Shown here piece by piece: positions 11,971-25,652 of a DNA stretch of 64,000 nt. Under the pieces are notes generated by a model, which was not told the DNA's origin, did no database searches, and saw only the letters and a program-made list of their open reading frames with translations. The stretch's first letter is position 1. Each line of letters starts with the position of its first letter. Source of the stretch: Saccharina japonica (lineage: Eukaryota > Sar > Phaeophyceae > Laminariales > Laminariaceae); assembly GCA_008828725.1 (NCBI GenBank), contig MEHQ01000456.1, forward strand, positions 172,265 through 236,264. The letters are read 5' to 3'. Made by a program: the position numbers and the translations under genes.

Positions 11971-12729
11971 TACGAGCTGGTTCAGGCATATCACCCAAAA
12001 TTTCGTCAGTCACGAATGCCGCATGCAATAGCAACAACTCCAATGTCACATATTTGGTATCATACTGACCGCCATGAACAGTGGAAGAGGGTGACATCGC
12101 CAGTTCTTCGTACAGGGGCCTAATACTGGCGCTACCGCTGAAAATTTGGCCCGACCAAACACAGGCCTTCAAAGTGGTCAACGATAGTCAGGCGTTTCCG
12201 TAGGAAAACATGTTTTCCCGCCATTTTGTTTTTCTGAACGAACTGCTTCCAGGTGGTCCAAGGCATGTTTGTACAAAGATTCACGCAAATACTCGAAGAT
12301 CTGACTGCGTATGGTCATATTAAGTCATATTCAACGCCCAAAATCGATTCCATAATGAAACTGAGTAATTACGAGGCGACGCCTATTTTTGCACCTTTAC
12401 CGCATAAAAGCCCAAATGTCTACGCCGTTTTTTGGAGATAGACCCTGAAATTAGGTACACGTGTTTTATGCGCCCTACCCGAGCCTTTTACGAATGTTTT
12501 GTTTTTGTTTTTTTTCGCCGGGAATTTTGTATCTCTTAAGACCCAAATTTCCCCAAAAAATAGAGAACAAGCAATATCTGACGAAAACAAACAAAACAAA
12601 AAGCAATCGTTAAAGTCTTGGGTAGGGCGCATAAAACACGTGTGCCAATTTCAGGGTCTATCTCCAAACAACGGCGTGGACATTCGCCACTGAATGCATT
12701 TTGGGTGATATGCCTGAACGAGCCTGTAC
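11971..12729. mobile_element. MITE family B, copy 1 (about 757 bp)
   Basis: The ends are inverted: GTTCAGGCATATCACCCAAA at about 11981 and its reverse complement at about 12697-12716. Inside lies a second inverted pair of about 65 bp (about 12418-12480 and 12615-12682) containing GCGCCCTACCCGAG. GTAC flanks both sides. Copies lie at 15996-16616 and 50978-51746. No transposase. Confidence 0.75.
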
Positions 12730-12999
12730 CTCTTACCTATCTATGTGCTCCTTTCGAGTGATCTGTTGTTTCATTACACGTGATGATATGGGACGAAATC
12801 AATCGGAAATCGTTCTACAAGTATTATCGTCTCGTCGACCCTGGTAGCATCCAGGGGAGTCGCCGGCCAGTAGTCAGTCGCGAGGAGAGGTACCTAACAA
12901 TAACACCATGGAATAACGCCACGCAGTTGGCAAAGCTGAATATCGACCGGTAGGGAGAATTCACAGCTGACGTGTTTCCCTAGTTTAATATTAATAACC

Positions 13000-15110
13000 T
13001 GTATCGTTTGTTCGATACTTCCGCCCCAAAACCATACCCTGTATCGCGTATTCGATACTTCCGCCTCGAAAACGAAACGCTGCATCGAAAAGAGTCGCGG
13101 CCTCCCATCCTCACATACTTGTAGCATATTTATTTCTGACAAAAACGTGCCTGCATTTGATGAAACATGGAAAACGAGGCATGTCTCACGATACCCTGTA
13201 TCGCTTGTTCGATACTTCCGCCTCAAACACGATACACTACTGTATCGAAAGGATCGATAATTTCGCCTCAAAAACGATACACTCTCTCGGAGGGGGGGGG
13301 GGGGGTGTGCCTAAGAGACATCNNNNNNNNNNNNNNNNNNNNNNNNNNNNNNNNNNNNNNNNNNNNNNNNNNNNNNNNNNNNNNNNNNNGGTGTGGGGGG
13401 GGGGGGGGGGGGGGGTCTCCCATCCCCAAGTACTTGTAGGTTGTTTTGCTCTGACCAAAAAGTGCCTATATCAGATGAAACATGGGGAACGAGGCATTTC
13501 TCACGATACTCTGGATCGCTTGTTCGATATTTCCACCTCAAAAACGATACACGTTCGATACTTCCACCTTCAAAAATGATACATTGTATCGAAAGGGGGA
13601 AGGGCTTTCATCCCCACATACTTGTAGGTTGTTTTGCTCCGACCAAAAGGTGCCCATACTAAATGAAACGTGACAAACGATGCATGTCTCAAGATACTCT
13701 CCCACGATACTCTGTATCGCTTGTTCGAAACCCCTATATCAAATAGGATACACTGTATCGAGGGGGGAGGGGGGTCTCCCATCCTCGCATACTCGTGCCG
13801 TACCCGGTATCGCTTGTTTGATATTTCCGCCTGAAAAACGATACACTTTATCGTGTGTTCGATACCTCCGCCTACAGAAACGATACCCTGTATCGGAGGA
13901 GGGGCGGGTCGTCCACCCGGACATACTTGTAGGTTGTTTTGCTCTAACCAAACAGTGCCTATATTAGATGGAACGTGGCAAACGAGGCATTTTTCACGAT
14001 ACCATGTATCGCTTGTTCGATACTTCCGCCTCAAACACGACACACTGGCCGTTACGTGTGTGTTCGATATTTCCACCTACAAAATCGATACACTGTATCG
14101 AAAGGGGAGAGGTCTCCCACCCGCACATACTTTCAGGTTGTTTTGCTCTGACCAAAAAGTGCATGTATTGGATGAAATATCGAAAACGAGGCATGTCTCA
14201 CGATAATCTGTATGCCTTATTCGATACTTTCACTTCATAAACGACACACTGTATCGAACAGACGGGGGTCTCCCCGTCCACCAATACTTGTAGGCGGTTT
14301 TGCTGTTACCAACAAGTGCCTATATTATATGAAACATGGGGTAACGATGCATGTTTCACGATACCCTCAAAATTCGACACACTGTATCGAAAGGGGGGGG
14401 CTCTCCCATCCGCACATACTTGAACAGGAGTTCATACTGCCTGAAAATGCATACATTTGACGATACCCTGTATCGCTTGTTCAATATTATCGCCTTCAAA
14501 GCGATACAAAACATAGAAAGGGGGGAGGGGGGGTCTCCTATCCACAAATACTTGTACCGAGGTTCCTACTTCCTGATAATGCTTACATTTGACGATACCC
14601 TTTATCGCTTGTTTGATACCAGTACTACCGACAGAAACTCGATACACTGTATCGAAAGGACGGGGGTCTCCCATCGACTAATACTTGTAGGCGGTTTTGC
14701 TCTTACCGAAAAGGGCCTGTGTCAGATGACACATGGGAAACAAGGCATGCCCTACGATACCCTGTATCGCTTGTTCGATGCTTTAGCCGAAAAACCGATA
14801 AACTGTATCGAAAGAGGGGGGGGTCTCCCATCCACACATTAAAGTGCATACATTTCGCGATACATTACATCTCTTGTTCGATACTACCGACGGAAAGGCG
14901 ATACTCTGTATCGAAAGTGGGTGCGTTTCCCAGTTTTCCCATCCACCTATACTTTTAGGCGGTTCTCCTCTTCTTACCGAAAAGTGCCTCTATTTGGCGA
15001 AACATGGGAAACGATGCATGTCTCACGATACTTAGTATCGCTTGTTCGATACTTCCGACGGAAATACGATACACTGGATCATAAGGAGACGCGTGCTATG
15101 ATACGATAGA
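13000..15110 (+). repeat. Palindrome-rich satellite array, more than ten units
   Basis: Diverged units of about 130-200 bp, often about 132, 157 or 187. Each has a poly-G run, CTCCCATCC, ATACTTGTAGG, AAACATGGGAAACGAGGC, then palindromes of the form CGATACNNTGTATCG separated by CTTGTTCGATACTTCCGCC. ACTTGTAGG-type markers occur near 13430, 13617, 13922, 14284 and 14681. The repeat happens to keep one frame open (DTLYRLFDTS-like peptides), but stops and length changes make a protein unlikely. Confidence 0.8.
13323..13389. other. Assembly gap of 67 N
   Basis: A run of N inside the satellite array, with long poly-G tracts on either side (13291-13306 and from 13394). The true unit count here is unknown. 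Confidence 0.99.
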
Positions 15111-15339
15111 GGTAGTCCCAGTGACAGTTTTGGCTGATTTGGTTTCTGAATGATCGGGCCCAATAGCCCAAATTCGTCTGACTTTCATTCTTGTGTTGCC
15201 ATATTTTCCACAGTATACCTACCGTAGCTCATGGGATTGTTGATCAGGTAGCACTTTTGGTTTCCTGCGAAATCATTTTTCGGTGGGGTGTGGAGCTCCT
15301 CAAGTGAGGAGCTCAGAAAAAATACGGCGCACCTCTATC

Positions 15340-15610
15340 GTAGCATTCGTCAGGAGGGCGTATCATATCCGCACATAAAAGTTTGCCGGGGGGTCCTGTG
15401 TACCTGAAAGTGCATACATCTGACGATACTCTGTATCATCACTTCCTCGGTACGGCCGACCACAAGACGATACACACGGGTCAAAACCACTTATTATACC
15501 GTCTGCGGCGTTTCGCCTTACCTTAGATTGCATATATCACGCAGCTGGGGAAAAAGAGCATGCCTATCGAAACCCGATACCACCCAAGAAAATACGATAC
15601 ATGAAATAGT
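15340..15610 (+). repeat. Decayed edge of the palindromic satellite
   Basis: GACGATACTCTGTATC and TACCTGAAAGTGCATACAT echo units at 14440-14860. The region becomes unrecognisable after 15600. Confidence 0.5.
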
Positions 15611-15995
15611 AAGGGGGGCGATGATGAAACTTTTGTTGGCTCCACTACTCTTTACTGTCCTCTGTTAGGATACGGTCGTGGACCTTATGTTGGTAAGTGT
15701 AATTGCATGGGATGGAAACTAATAGGGGGCCCAAACTTGTTAAAACACCTATATATAACATACATGCATTCGAGGGTGTTGCCCAATTCGGAAATCTAGC
15801 TGACATGTAACACAAAACCAGGAGCATTGTGCCCCTTGGAGGTTTCTATATTTACGAAGCAATCCGTTTAGTCGCCAGTCAAGCCAGCACCAGTCCCGCT
15901 TAGGGTTAGGCTTATATATATACGATAACGATGGGGAGGGTTACGCGTCGGCATCAAGTACACCCAGTGTCTATGCCGATTCTTCATCATATAGA
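15611..15995. other. No gene seen; repeat fragment at its end
   Basis: 15945-15995 matches the dispersed sequence TACACCCAGTGTC...CCGATTCTTCATC also found at 1186-1215. The rest is unrecognised. Confidence 0.35.
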
Positions 15996-16616
15996 GATAC
16001 CAGCTACGAGATGGTTCAGGCATATCACCCCAAATCTCGCCAGTCACGAATGCCGCATGCAATAGCAACTTCAATGTCACATTTTTGGTATCATACTGAC
16101 CGCGTTGGGCAGAAGAAGAGGGTGACATCGCCAGCTTTTTGTTTAAGGGCCTAGAACTGGGGCTACTGCCGAAAATGAGGCCCGACCAATCACAGGCCTG
16201 AAAGAGGTCAACAATAGTCAGGCGTTTCCGTAGAAAAACATCCCCCCCCCCCCAACATCGTTTTCTGAACAAGCAGCTTCCAGGTGGTCCAGGGCATGTT
16301 TGTACAAAGTTTCAAGGAAATATTCGAAGATCTGACTGCGTATGGTCATATGAAGTAATATTTACCGCCCAAAATCGATACTATACTGAAACTAAGTGAT
16401 TACTAGGCAACGCCTATTTTTGCACGTTTACCGCACAAAAGCCCAAATGTCCACGCTGTTTTTAGGAGATAGACCCTGAAATTGGGCACACGTGTTTTAT
16501 GCGTCCTGCCCGAGCCTTTTGCGTATGGGTTTTTTCTTCTTTTTTTTCCCGACAGAAATGTTGGATCTCGGAAGACCCAAATTTCCCAAACATTTGCAAA
16601 ACGAACATTATCTGTA
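15996..16616. mobile_element. MITE family B, copy 2, 3'-interrupted
   Basis: Matches 11971-12600 (GGTTCAGGCATATCACCCCA and the internal GGTGACATCGCCAG). It stops where the foldback element at 16617 begins. The missing right end is not recognisable after 17864. Confidence 0.7.
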
Positions 16617-17864
16617 CGTATCTACACCAAAGGCATTTTGCCCCATCGAATATTGTGACATTTACTAAACAGAAGGCCTGCTCGGCAACAAGACAAGCAG
16701 ACCAAGCTCCCCTCTGCCCAATGCCGAAGTCATTTGAACCCTTGTGGCCGGCACACTGCCCTCCGATCTGCCGCCAAGGCGTGTCTCTCCGAACTGCAAA
16801 AAACACAGCGAATCGGTTGTCCAGAGACGTGCACCAGGAAAATTAATCGGGCTCGAGCCAGTATCTCAGCCCAGCGAAACCAGGGTTGATAGGCGCTTCA
16901 CGACCCACGGGCCCATTGTAACGTTGGTCGTTTTCAATTTAGATGCTTGGGTCGCTCGCGGGGTCAATTTGCCCGTACTTGTTCAAGCTGGTACTACGGT
17001 GAAAAAAAATACTAAATTACCAGTACTCGTACCAAAATATTAGCCATTTATTTACATGGACCAGGGTGCGAAACTTGTGCCGATGTTGCTTCTTGTAGAC
17101 GCAAGTTGTTCTCGGTCTAAAGAAGAAGGGACCACGTGACGTTTGGCGCGGCTATTGTACACTACCAAAGGGTTGAAGGAGAGCGATCGTCGACGCGAAT
17201 GGTCTAGCCCTTCGGAGGTGGGGCTGCCCTCCGTTCAGATTCGGTAACAGGGAGATGTACCCCGAAAATCTCAACTGAGTAGATCAAGGTTCGACCTCGG
17301 ACAGCAGCCCGTTCTCCCTCGGCAAGGGACCTCACGACAAACTTAAGCCTCTCATGTGTCCCCTTTGGCCTTGGGAAACGGCCTAGAGTCGTCGCAGCGA
17401 ACAAGAAGCCTCCATCACCGACCTGTTAGCCTCTTACCCACGAGGATTTTGTAGATGATAGCCTCTTAGCCACGATTCCACTTACTTCTGGTACGAACGA
17501 GAACGAGAAAAATGACCCGGCGAGCAATCCAAGCATCGAAATTGAAAACGGCCAACGTTACAATGGGCCCGTGGGTCGTGAGGTGCCTTTCAACCCTGAT
17601 TTCGCTGGGCTGAGATGCTGGCTCGAGCCCCATTCATTTTCCTGGTGCACGCATCTGGACAACCGATTTGCTGTGTTTTTTTCAGTTCGGAAAGACACGC
17701 CTTGCCGGCAGATCGGAGGGCAGTGTGCCGGCCACGAGGGCTCAAACGACGCCGGCGTTGGGCAGAGGGGAGCTCAATTTGCTTGTGTTGCCTCGTGTTG
17801 CCGAGCAGGCCTTCTGTTTAGTCATACCAATCGGTGCGGCAGAAAAGCCGTTGGTGTAGATACG
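16617..17864. mobile_element. Foldback element with about 345-bp inverted arms
   Basis: 16617 to about 16965 is the reverse complement of about 17520-17864 with moderate divergence. The ends read CGTATCTACACCAA and TTGGTGTAGATACG. The roughly 550-bp core has no recognisable transposase. The insertion point coincides with the break in MITE B copy 2, which suggests insertion into it. Confidence 0.75.
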
Positions 17865-20008
17865 AGTCTTCATTCTGGTATGTTCGTTTTTGTTTGTGAT
17901 AACGAGAAAATAAAAGGATCAAAACAGTTCATTTATTTTTCGGGAAAAGGATCAAAACAGTTTACTTGGTGAACGTACGACATGAAACCTGCCAGGTACT
18001 CCTGTACGCATGCAACTATCTGTAACTGCTGGTCGTATTACATATAGGCATACTTAAACACCTGATACGCCATCTACCTGTCTGCGTGCGTGTGTATATA
18101 TGTATGCTAGAGCTGTACCCCTTCGACAAATCACGGGCAAGGAGTACACCAATGGGTGGGGAAAATTAACCCGGGTACTCCCGATAATTCAGGGCTAATT
18201 TTAGTCGAGTACCCGTTTAAACGAGTACCCGGGTTGATCGAATACAGGTGTACCTGGAACCTTGTTCGAGCTCCAGTAGTTTGATCCTTCACATTGCAAC
18301 CAATAAAGCGTTGGTATAGCAAAGAGTGCATCCAACGTTTGGCACGACAGTTGCCACAATGATTTACACACTCCAAAGTCAGGTACGATATATGATTGCT
18401 CATTGGCAGGGGTCCTGATGGCGTGTGATTTGTACGTGGGTTTAGTGTATGCCTGTTGTTGGCACCAAATTGACCAAGTGTAATACCTGAGTTTGGCCAA
18501 AAACCCAACAGGAAAACTCCACGCGAAAAGTAAAGCCGGCAAGCCTTAACGATCACCATGAATGGGTTCCATGCAGAGTCTACATACTATAGGGTTCCCC
18601 CACGGGAAGTTGTTGACTTGATTTCCCAGAGATGACGCAAGTTGAAACGACGGAACAGCATCCCCATCAGGCGTCCCCACTGTATATACTCCAAGTACTC
18701 GTACTCTTGTGTGCTGCTTTGTAACAGGATGATGAGGTTTGATGACGTGTGTTTCATTTAGCTTTTGGTATGTGGAAATGTGAACCCAATTACATGGGTC
18801 CCATCTCCCGGTGAACACTGCACATACATATCTTACGAACACAAATGAACGGTGGTTGCGTTGTAAAGGCCAAAGTGTGAAGCGGTGGTGCTGTTGTACT
18901 ATTGCTGTTGCTCGGTTGCTTCTGTTGTGGTTTCATCGTGGCCATGGTGAACAAAACCCTAGAAGAGGCACCCCACAACCTGCCATATACATGGTGACGA
19001 GGACCCATGACCGACTTCAACAGCGGCGTCTCGTAGACGTGCCGGGTTCTTCGGCGTGTCGCGGCCAGATGCCGGCAGAGTCAATTCTGGGTTAGGTCCG
19101 GTTAGATGTCACTCTTTGGGGAAGACGTCGTACGTCACCCAACACACTCTAACAACAAACCTATGAGTTGCTGCTTGCGGGGAAATACTTGGAACGATGA
19201 AAGGCCGCGATACTGAGCCGCGGGATACGGTGGCACGGGCACAAACTATATGACCTCCGTCTAACCATATAAACGTTGGTTACACCTAGGGAACAGCACG
19301 GCGACGATTGCTTTGGTCAATAGAAAAAAGTACTACACGTCGTCCGAATCAATATAACTAGGATGTACCCATGCATGTTCTCAAAAACTACCGTACGTTA
19401 CACGCGCTAGGGGACGATGACAGTAATATATGAACAACACCGTACAGAACAGATCCCGTGCCAATCTTTACAACGTTCAAATCTGACACAATCGATGGGG
19501 CGTTTTCTGTGATGGTGGGGCCGCGACCAGGGGGAGCGGAGACAGATAAAAGCCTACTACGCCAACGCTCATCTTACTGATTTGCGTGTGGCGCGAACGC
19601 TATAACTTGGTCAAACGCTGATCATCGGATATATGTCGACGGCTTTTGCTTTTTATCTTTGATGCTCGCATCAGCTGTAGTCAGCCGTAGAGGTAGATAT
19701 TCCAGGAGACAGAACTTTCATCCCTTGACAGTCAGCAACTTTCCCTTGTCGTCCCTTGACTGCCACCAAGCGTCTAGGTTTTATTGTGGAACGCTCGGCC
19801 CTATACGCTTGACAACGCACGAGTTTCAATATCGAGAGCGCCTACTTCGTCCAGTTGGCCAACGAGCCCCACAAGGCAACGCACATATCACCAACAGCGG
19901 CCAACCGGGCTGTCATCAACAGAGGTGGAGCGAAGCTGCGTGGGGACGGAGTCGATGATACGATGTACAAGAAACGCGCGTTGGACGTACATAGATTGCC
20001 TCCGTATC
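17865..20008. other. No gene confidently seen
   Basis: At 18170-18240, ACCCGGGTACTC and GAGTACCCGGGT form a short inverted pair, of a type seen at hAT-like ends, but no hAT transposase can be read. The - strand frames at 18131-18559 and 18201-18542 overlap each other and show no domain. Confidence 0.3.
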
Positions 20009-23000
20009 TGTTGATTGATCCCTAAAGGTGTACGTAGCTGGCACTGGAACGCATCGTGGCGACGTAAGACAGCAATTTATTGTAACATTATATCGTATTA
20101 CTACAGCGCCGTCGAGCTGACTCGACCAAAACTTTGAGTGACATCGAGCGGCTTATAAAATTTCCCTATGTCCCATATCCCACTACAAGAATCCCTACGA
20201 GCATGTGGAACGTTTACGATACGATGGATCTCATGTGGTGTGGTACTGAGCACAATCACCACCCCCCCTGCTCATTATACGGCCATACTAATTTCCCCCC
20301 TGCTCGGTGCATAACAAGGCACGATATTGCATGGTCGATATATCGCAAAATTACGATGAACTCATATCAAACTCGGAAACTCAATCTAAAATCTGCAACT
20401 CTAAACCTTATCCTCAAATCAAGACTCATACGGTTTTCAAGTTAGAAAAACATCAATATCAGGAGGAAGCTCATCCTGACGACGGGGGAAAACCTCTCCC
20501 TCAACCCCCGATAAAAAAAAAAACGAAAACATGGAAAATGTTGCAGTACGTAGTCACACCGAACAAAAACAAGAAACGAAAAAGGTGTAATGCCAGAGAT
20601 CACAAGGAACCCCGTTCCCAGGATAAAAGTCTCCTTTCGCCCCCCACTCCCGCCATAGATTCACAGATCTCGACGGTGATGCGAGATAGCATACATTCTT
20701 CTTCCCAAATGTAGAATCTGGACCCAAACCACAGTACCCTAAATTATCGTTGCTCGTGCTGGAAACATCGAACACCCTCGTAATTCCTCTTCAGGAAAAA
20801 CGGCATTATCCCCAGAATTAGCCAAGGAAAAGCTAGGCTCTGCCAAATCCAAGATTTTTCATGTGATAGAAGTACAAGTACGCCTGTTTGTCATATGGCC
20901 CATCCGGGACATTATTTCCATTCACGTTTTATACTATACCGAGTTCAAGAAATGAAGTTGAACATTGAAAATTGTATATTCGTGATCGCAATGACAAGAC
21001 GAATCGATGCTGAGATTTTGAACGAAAACAAAATTTCACACTACTAACAAGTAATTATGCAACACCGCATCAAGAAAAAAACACCGAGACCAGCCAAAAT
21101 TAGCCAAAATCAGTCGTTTTGGGGCAAATCCTCGATATCTAACGAAATGTTGCATTCCGGGAAAAACTAAAAAAACAAGCCCTGCGCGTATGGCTTCAAT
21201 TCATCGTTTGTCGCCCTCTAAAATAAAATTCCACACAAAACTATTTAAGGTAAACTTGAACAAAACGACCTCCAAAATACGCATTTATGCCGATATCTCC
21301 GTCAGTTTATCGATTGTTTTCAAACTGAAAAAAAAGCCCAGGCGCAAATTTAACGAGCTAGCTAAATACGCAGTCTAAATATTGTGTGGTAACATTACAA
21401 TCTACCTAAGCTTGGACCAGAAATTCACGTTTTTTGCAAACATCAGGCTAAATAATAATAATAATAAAAAAAAATCGACGTGTTATTATCTCCGTCTCGA
21501 GAGGGCCGTTTCAAGGGAATCTCTGTTTTTTTCAACAACCTTCCCATACCCGAGATAGGTGTTCCTTGGTGATGGGGAATTTCGGATATTTGGAGCCGGA
21601 CGGACTATACCTCCATTCCACAATTCAAATCTCCAACCATGGCTCCATTCTCAGTGTCAAATGCGGGGGTACTCATAATTCTTGAAACAAAACAAACAAT
21701 TCAAAAACGGAAATCATCAGCAGACGAGCAACAAATGAATACTCGCCTCGTGCGGGCGAGAACCCTTGCTAAGGGCGTGGTGATATTTTCTCCTTTACAC
21801 TCTCTCGATTCGGGCAGCGTCTCCTCTTGGCCCCGTGCTCTTCCTTGCAACAGACGATGCAGACTCCTCTGCCAGCCCCCACGTTCGCTCTCTCCTTCTC
21901 CTCCTTCCTCGGGGGCAATGTCCCCCCCGGCTTCTGATTACCCTCCCCTCCGTCGGCTCCTCGTGCCGGCCACCTAACTCCCTTTCTGTTGCTCTCTTCT
22001 TCTCCTACGCAAACCAGACCTTCAGTCTCAGGCATAAGCCTGACTGAACTGGGGCGTTCAAGCGGCGGCGTTGACAGCGACGGCGGCAGCGACGGTGGCG
22101 GCAGCGGCCGTAGCGATGACGGCGGCGGCGGCGGCAGTGGGTGCGGTGGATGCGAAAACAGCGGCGGCGATAGTTGCGGCCTTTTCTCACAGGAAGCGCA
22201 GCAATCCTCTGACTGTGCTGCTCCTCTTGCGGACGGGGCGACTGGACCAGCTGCTGCCTCTGCAACTGCTGCGCTCCAGCGCCTTCAGTTCCAGTTCCAA
22301 GCGCGTCTACCACCTGCGGCTCATACGTGGCTTTGCTGGGATCGCGCTGCTGCTGCTGGGGGGGCATCTCCTCTCTCCTCTCTCCTCCCACCTCTCTCTT
22401 GTCCTCGTGCTCTATCCTTGCTCTTCTCTCTCGTATTTTCCAAAATATACAGCAGTTTTCATCTCGACCTCCGCTTGAAGTTAATCCTCCTTGCGGAGAA
22501 CGGGAAGCCTCTCCGTCATCGCCGGTACTCGCCATGACCACAATTGAGTCAAGGCGGGACCCTCTGCATGCGACGTATTCAGAGCTGCCTCTGCGAGTCC
22601 GATCTACTCTACGAGCTCCAGTCCTGAGATCTCGATCTTCAATAGCTTAAGCCTCTCCATACCAGCGTCCTCGTGACCTGGCATGGGCTCGCGCAATCTG
22701 CTCCTTTCTGGGAGCCCCCTCTGGGATGCCAGCGTTCTCCGGTAGGATCATCCGTTCACTAGTGTGTTGATTGATCTATAAAGATGTACACGCATTTGGC
22801 TCAGGCAGGCGTCGTGGTGGCTCAAGACAGCAGTCACACAGAAGCTCTATCATGCGTGTTTCCAATAACTGTCGAGCTGACTCGGCCAAAACATCGAGTG
22901 ACATCGAGCGGCTCATATAATATCCTGATGTCCTCTATCCCACTACAATAATCCCTATCAACCATGCGGAACTCCTACTATACGATGAATCTTATGCGTT

Positions 23001-23025
23001 GTGGTCGTGGTACTGAGCACAATCA
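20009..23025 (+). mobile_element. Possible old LTR-flanked element
   Basis: Two direct repeats, 20009-20258 and 22765-23025, both begin TGTTGATTGATC and end GAGCACAATCA, the TG...CA form of LTRs. They share GTCGAGCTGACTCG and GTGACATCGAGCGGCT. Divergence is high. I find no target duplication, primer-binding site, polypurine tract or pol domains. A Lys/Pro-rich frame at 20307-20714 could be a gag remnant but is unrecognised. A plain duplicated repeat is an alternative. Confidence 0.35.
22060..22200. repeat. GGC-rich low-complexity tract
   Basis: Near-continuous GGC/GAC/AGC triplets keep all frames open on both strands here. Long frames at 21989-22541 are explained by this composition. Confidence 0.7.
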
Positions 23026-24285
23026 ATAGAACCCCGCTGGTAGTTGTCAGCCGCGAGTCTCTCTGTTTCAGCAATATAGTCTTTGTAGTAGGCATGCAAT
23101 CCTGCGTCACTCACCCGTCGCAGATTCGCGCACACCGTCCCCAGCGTCCCCTACGCAGTTTCGTACGAGCTGGGCCAGCCACTTTGAACTGCACTTTTCA
23201 ATCCCCCCCCCGCTTTCTCGTGCCGTTTTTCCTGTGTGAGATACGGAAATAGGCACGTGTTTCGTCAAATAGTTCATTAGCTGTGCATTACTGCTTTATA
23301 TTTCAATATTTTTCTCGTGGACTACGCACTTTTTTACGGATATTGTTGTTTTTGTTAAAAAAAACACTGGAAGAAAAAAAAACAGGAGCAGTGATCAATC
23401 CCTTGGTGTGCCCTTTGCGAACACGTGGGCAAACCCCAAGCCCACAAATTATAATCGACGCGACAAACTCAGATTTTGTGTTCATCGTAAAAACAAATCA
23501 ACTTTGTATAGGGGGTCGTTTACACACCGTATCTCGTATCTCTTTATGGACGACGAATTAGGCGATGGTGAGGATGTCGGTCGTTTTTGTATTGCCTCAG
23601 GGAAGAATCACATGGATTTTAAGCGAACTCCGGAAGATAAAGGTTGTAGATTATAGCATACCTGATAGAAACGCCTGCCAGGGCGAGGAAATGCAGTAAG
23701 ACACTTTGTTTAAAGGAAATACTTTATCCAAGGAAGACATTTATGACAACAAATGCCACTGAAGACAAAACGAAATGTCTTAAAGCGTGTTATACTCGAT
23801 TTTTTTTCGCCCGAGGCGGGCTTTACGGCACATGTCTTAGCGGCTAGGGCTTAGCCCGACACCTCTGTTTTTCGTTGTTTTTTTCTGTTTTTTCCCTTCT
23901 ATTGCTACGTATGTAGCCTCTCTGTCCGAAAAACATATGAATACTACGTACGTACGCAGAATAGAAAAAGAGGTCCGCACGCATGACAATGAAAACAGCG
24001 TACGATCTGGAAAATATGCCAAAAACATACACTCATCTCTCAGATATGTTGTACGCAGAGACATACGCAAAGGCACAGCAGTACGCATAAATATGTATAC
24101 GTTTCCAAGACTACCAGGTACGTATCAGATACCGATACCATCATCCGGCACAGGTTTAGTGTGGACGATGAGATTTGCTTGTTATTATTAATAATAGATA
24201 TTGGTTCTCGGCAAGCGGATGGTCCGTTTTCGAAACCGTGCCACCACATGCATGCACGGAAAGAGCGAACACAAGCACAGCGACT
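23026..24285. other. No gene seen
   Basis: Several short frames on both strands (for example 23283-23561 and 23837-24088) lack recognisable motifs. I see no inverted or tandem structure. Confidence 0.3.
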
Positions 24286-25652
24286 GCTTGTTGTTGTTGT
24301 TGTTGTCTTCACATTAAACTCGTTTCAGTTGCTAATCCCTATAGTCTGATCTAGCAAGATCACGGCCGGTGGTCACAAAAGTGCTAGAGCCATCAGAGAA
24401 TCCTAAAGAACACGCACACTTAGCAGGGAAAGGATACACAAGTCCGAAGAGGTACACCTAAAATCCCTACAGCATGTTATGCGTGTCCAAAACTGAACTA
24501 CACGCCCGCAATCTCCATTCGACTACAGCAGCATCGTCCCCCCGTCCCCCCCCTCCCACTCTTTACCAATGAATTTGCCGACTACAGCGTAACTACTGTC
24601 TGAAGTGCTGTCTGTACAAAAACACACGGTAGGCGTGGGAGCAAGATGGAGCACGCAGCTGCTGTCTGAAATGCTGCCAGAATGACAGTCCGCGGGCACA
24701 AAGTGAAAAAGAACAGCCAACCAAAGCCATCATGTCCATTGACAATTACCCGAATCTATCCTGAACGGTCTGTGTTACAGCATTATGAACATCGACACTG
24801 ATTAGGAATCGTTCCACATTGAGGGGGTCTTCCACGATCAGGCACACGATGAAGGCACCCGGGGTGTCCGCGCCATCTCTGCCGCGTCTCTCTACAAAAC
24901 CAGTGACGTCATCCACACCGACCCAACAACAACATTCGGGGGAAAAAGCGAAGAATTTGTCAACAGAAAAACAAAAATGTTCGTCCGTCACGGGTCGATG
25001 TCGTCCGTGCTCCGGATCGCTTCTCCTGTGCGCTGCTGTGCTGCTGCGCCGGCGCGCTGCTGTGCTGCTGCTCAGGTGCGCCGCTCGGGTGCCGCTCGGC
25101 CAGTCCTACCACGACCACACTCGACCCGCTCCGTCCGTACACGCTCTCGTTGCTGTCCTTCCCAGTCGGCTCCTCGCTTTCTCTCTCGTTGCACTCAGGG
25201 TGCTTGGTCTGGAAAATAAAAATTCTCGCGCTGAAGGGGTCAACCTGCCCTGAGGCTCCAGCTCGTCGCCACACGCTCCCTCCTCCTTTGATGGCGAAGC
25301 CAGGTTACTGAGACAGTACAGCTCCCTCTAGCAAACATACCTAGGGCCGTGTACGTAGTGTCCGTCCACCTTTCTGATGGCGTCTGCCTCCGCGCATAAA
25401 AGTGAGATGGACATTGCTGTCTATACCTACGGCCAAAACGGCCCGTGCATCATCTGGACTTTTGCGCCTGACGCACCAGTGCCGACCCAACTCTACCGCT
25501 GCACACGCTTCGCGGCGGGTGCGCAGCAGCAAGAAGGTATCGGTCTGCTTGAGGGTGAGTCTAGCCTTGCTCGCTAGAAATACCCCCCCCCTCGCTATGG
25601 GCCATGCCAAAGCAAAAACCTTGCCGAGGCAGCGAGGGGAAGAAGGGAGTTG
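24286..25652 (-). mobile_element. Family L retroposon, full-length copy
   Basis: On the - strand it starts ACTCCCTTCTTCCCCTCGCT and ends TTTAATGTGAAGAC(AAC)n at 24286-24313. Length is about 1.37 kb, the same boundaries as the copies at 32012-33386 and 60141-61550. On the retroposon strand the frames at 25341-25610, 24960-25274 and 24746-24991 are also open in the other copies. On the opposite strand 25377-25577 is open here and at 33116. No RT domain, so it is non-autonomous and presumably mobilised by a LINE. Confidence 0.75.

Noticed and set aside
13157..14842. Repeated DTLYRLFDTS-like peptides across the satellite
   Set aside because: They follow from the palindromic DNA unit. Stops and indels occur between units and frames do not persist.
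21989..22541. Overlapping 180-residue frames on both strands
   Set aside because: Both are explained by a GGC/AGC triplet tract that keeps frames open. The peptides are simple-sequence Ser/Gly or Arg runs.
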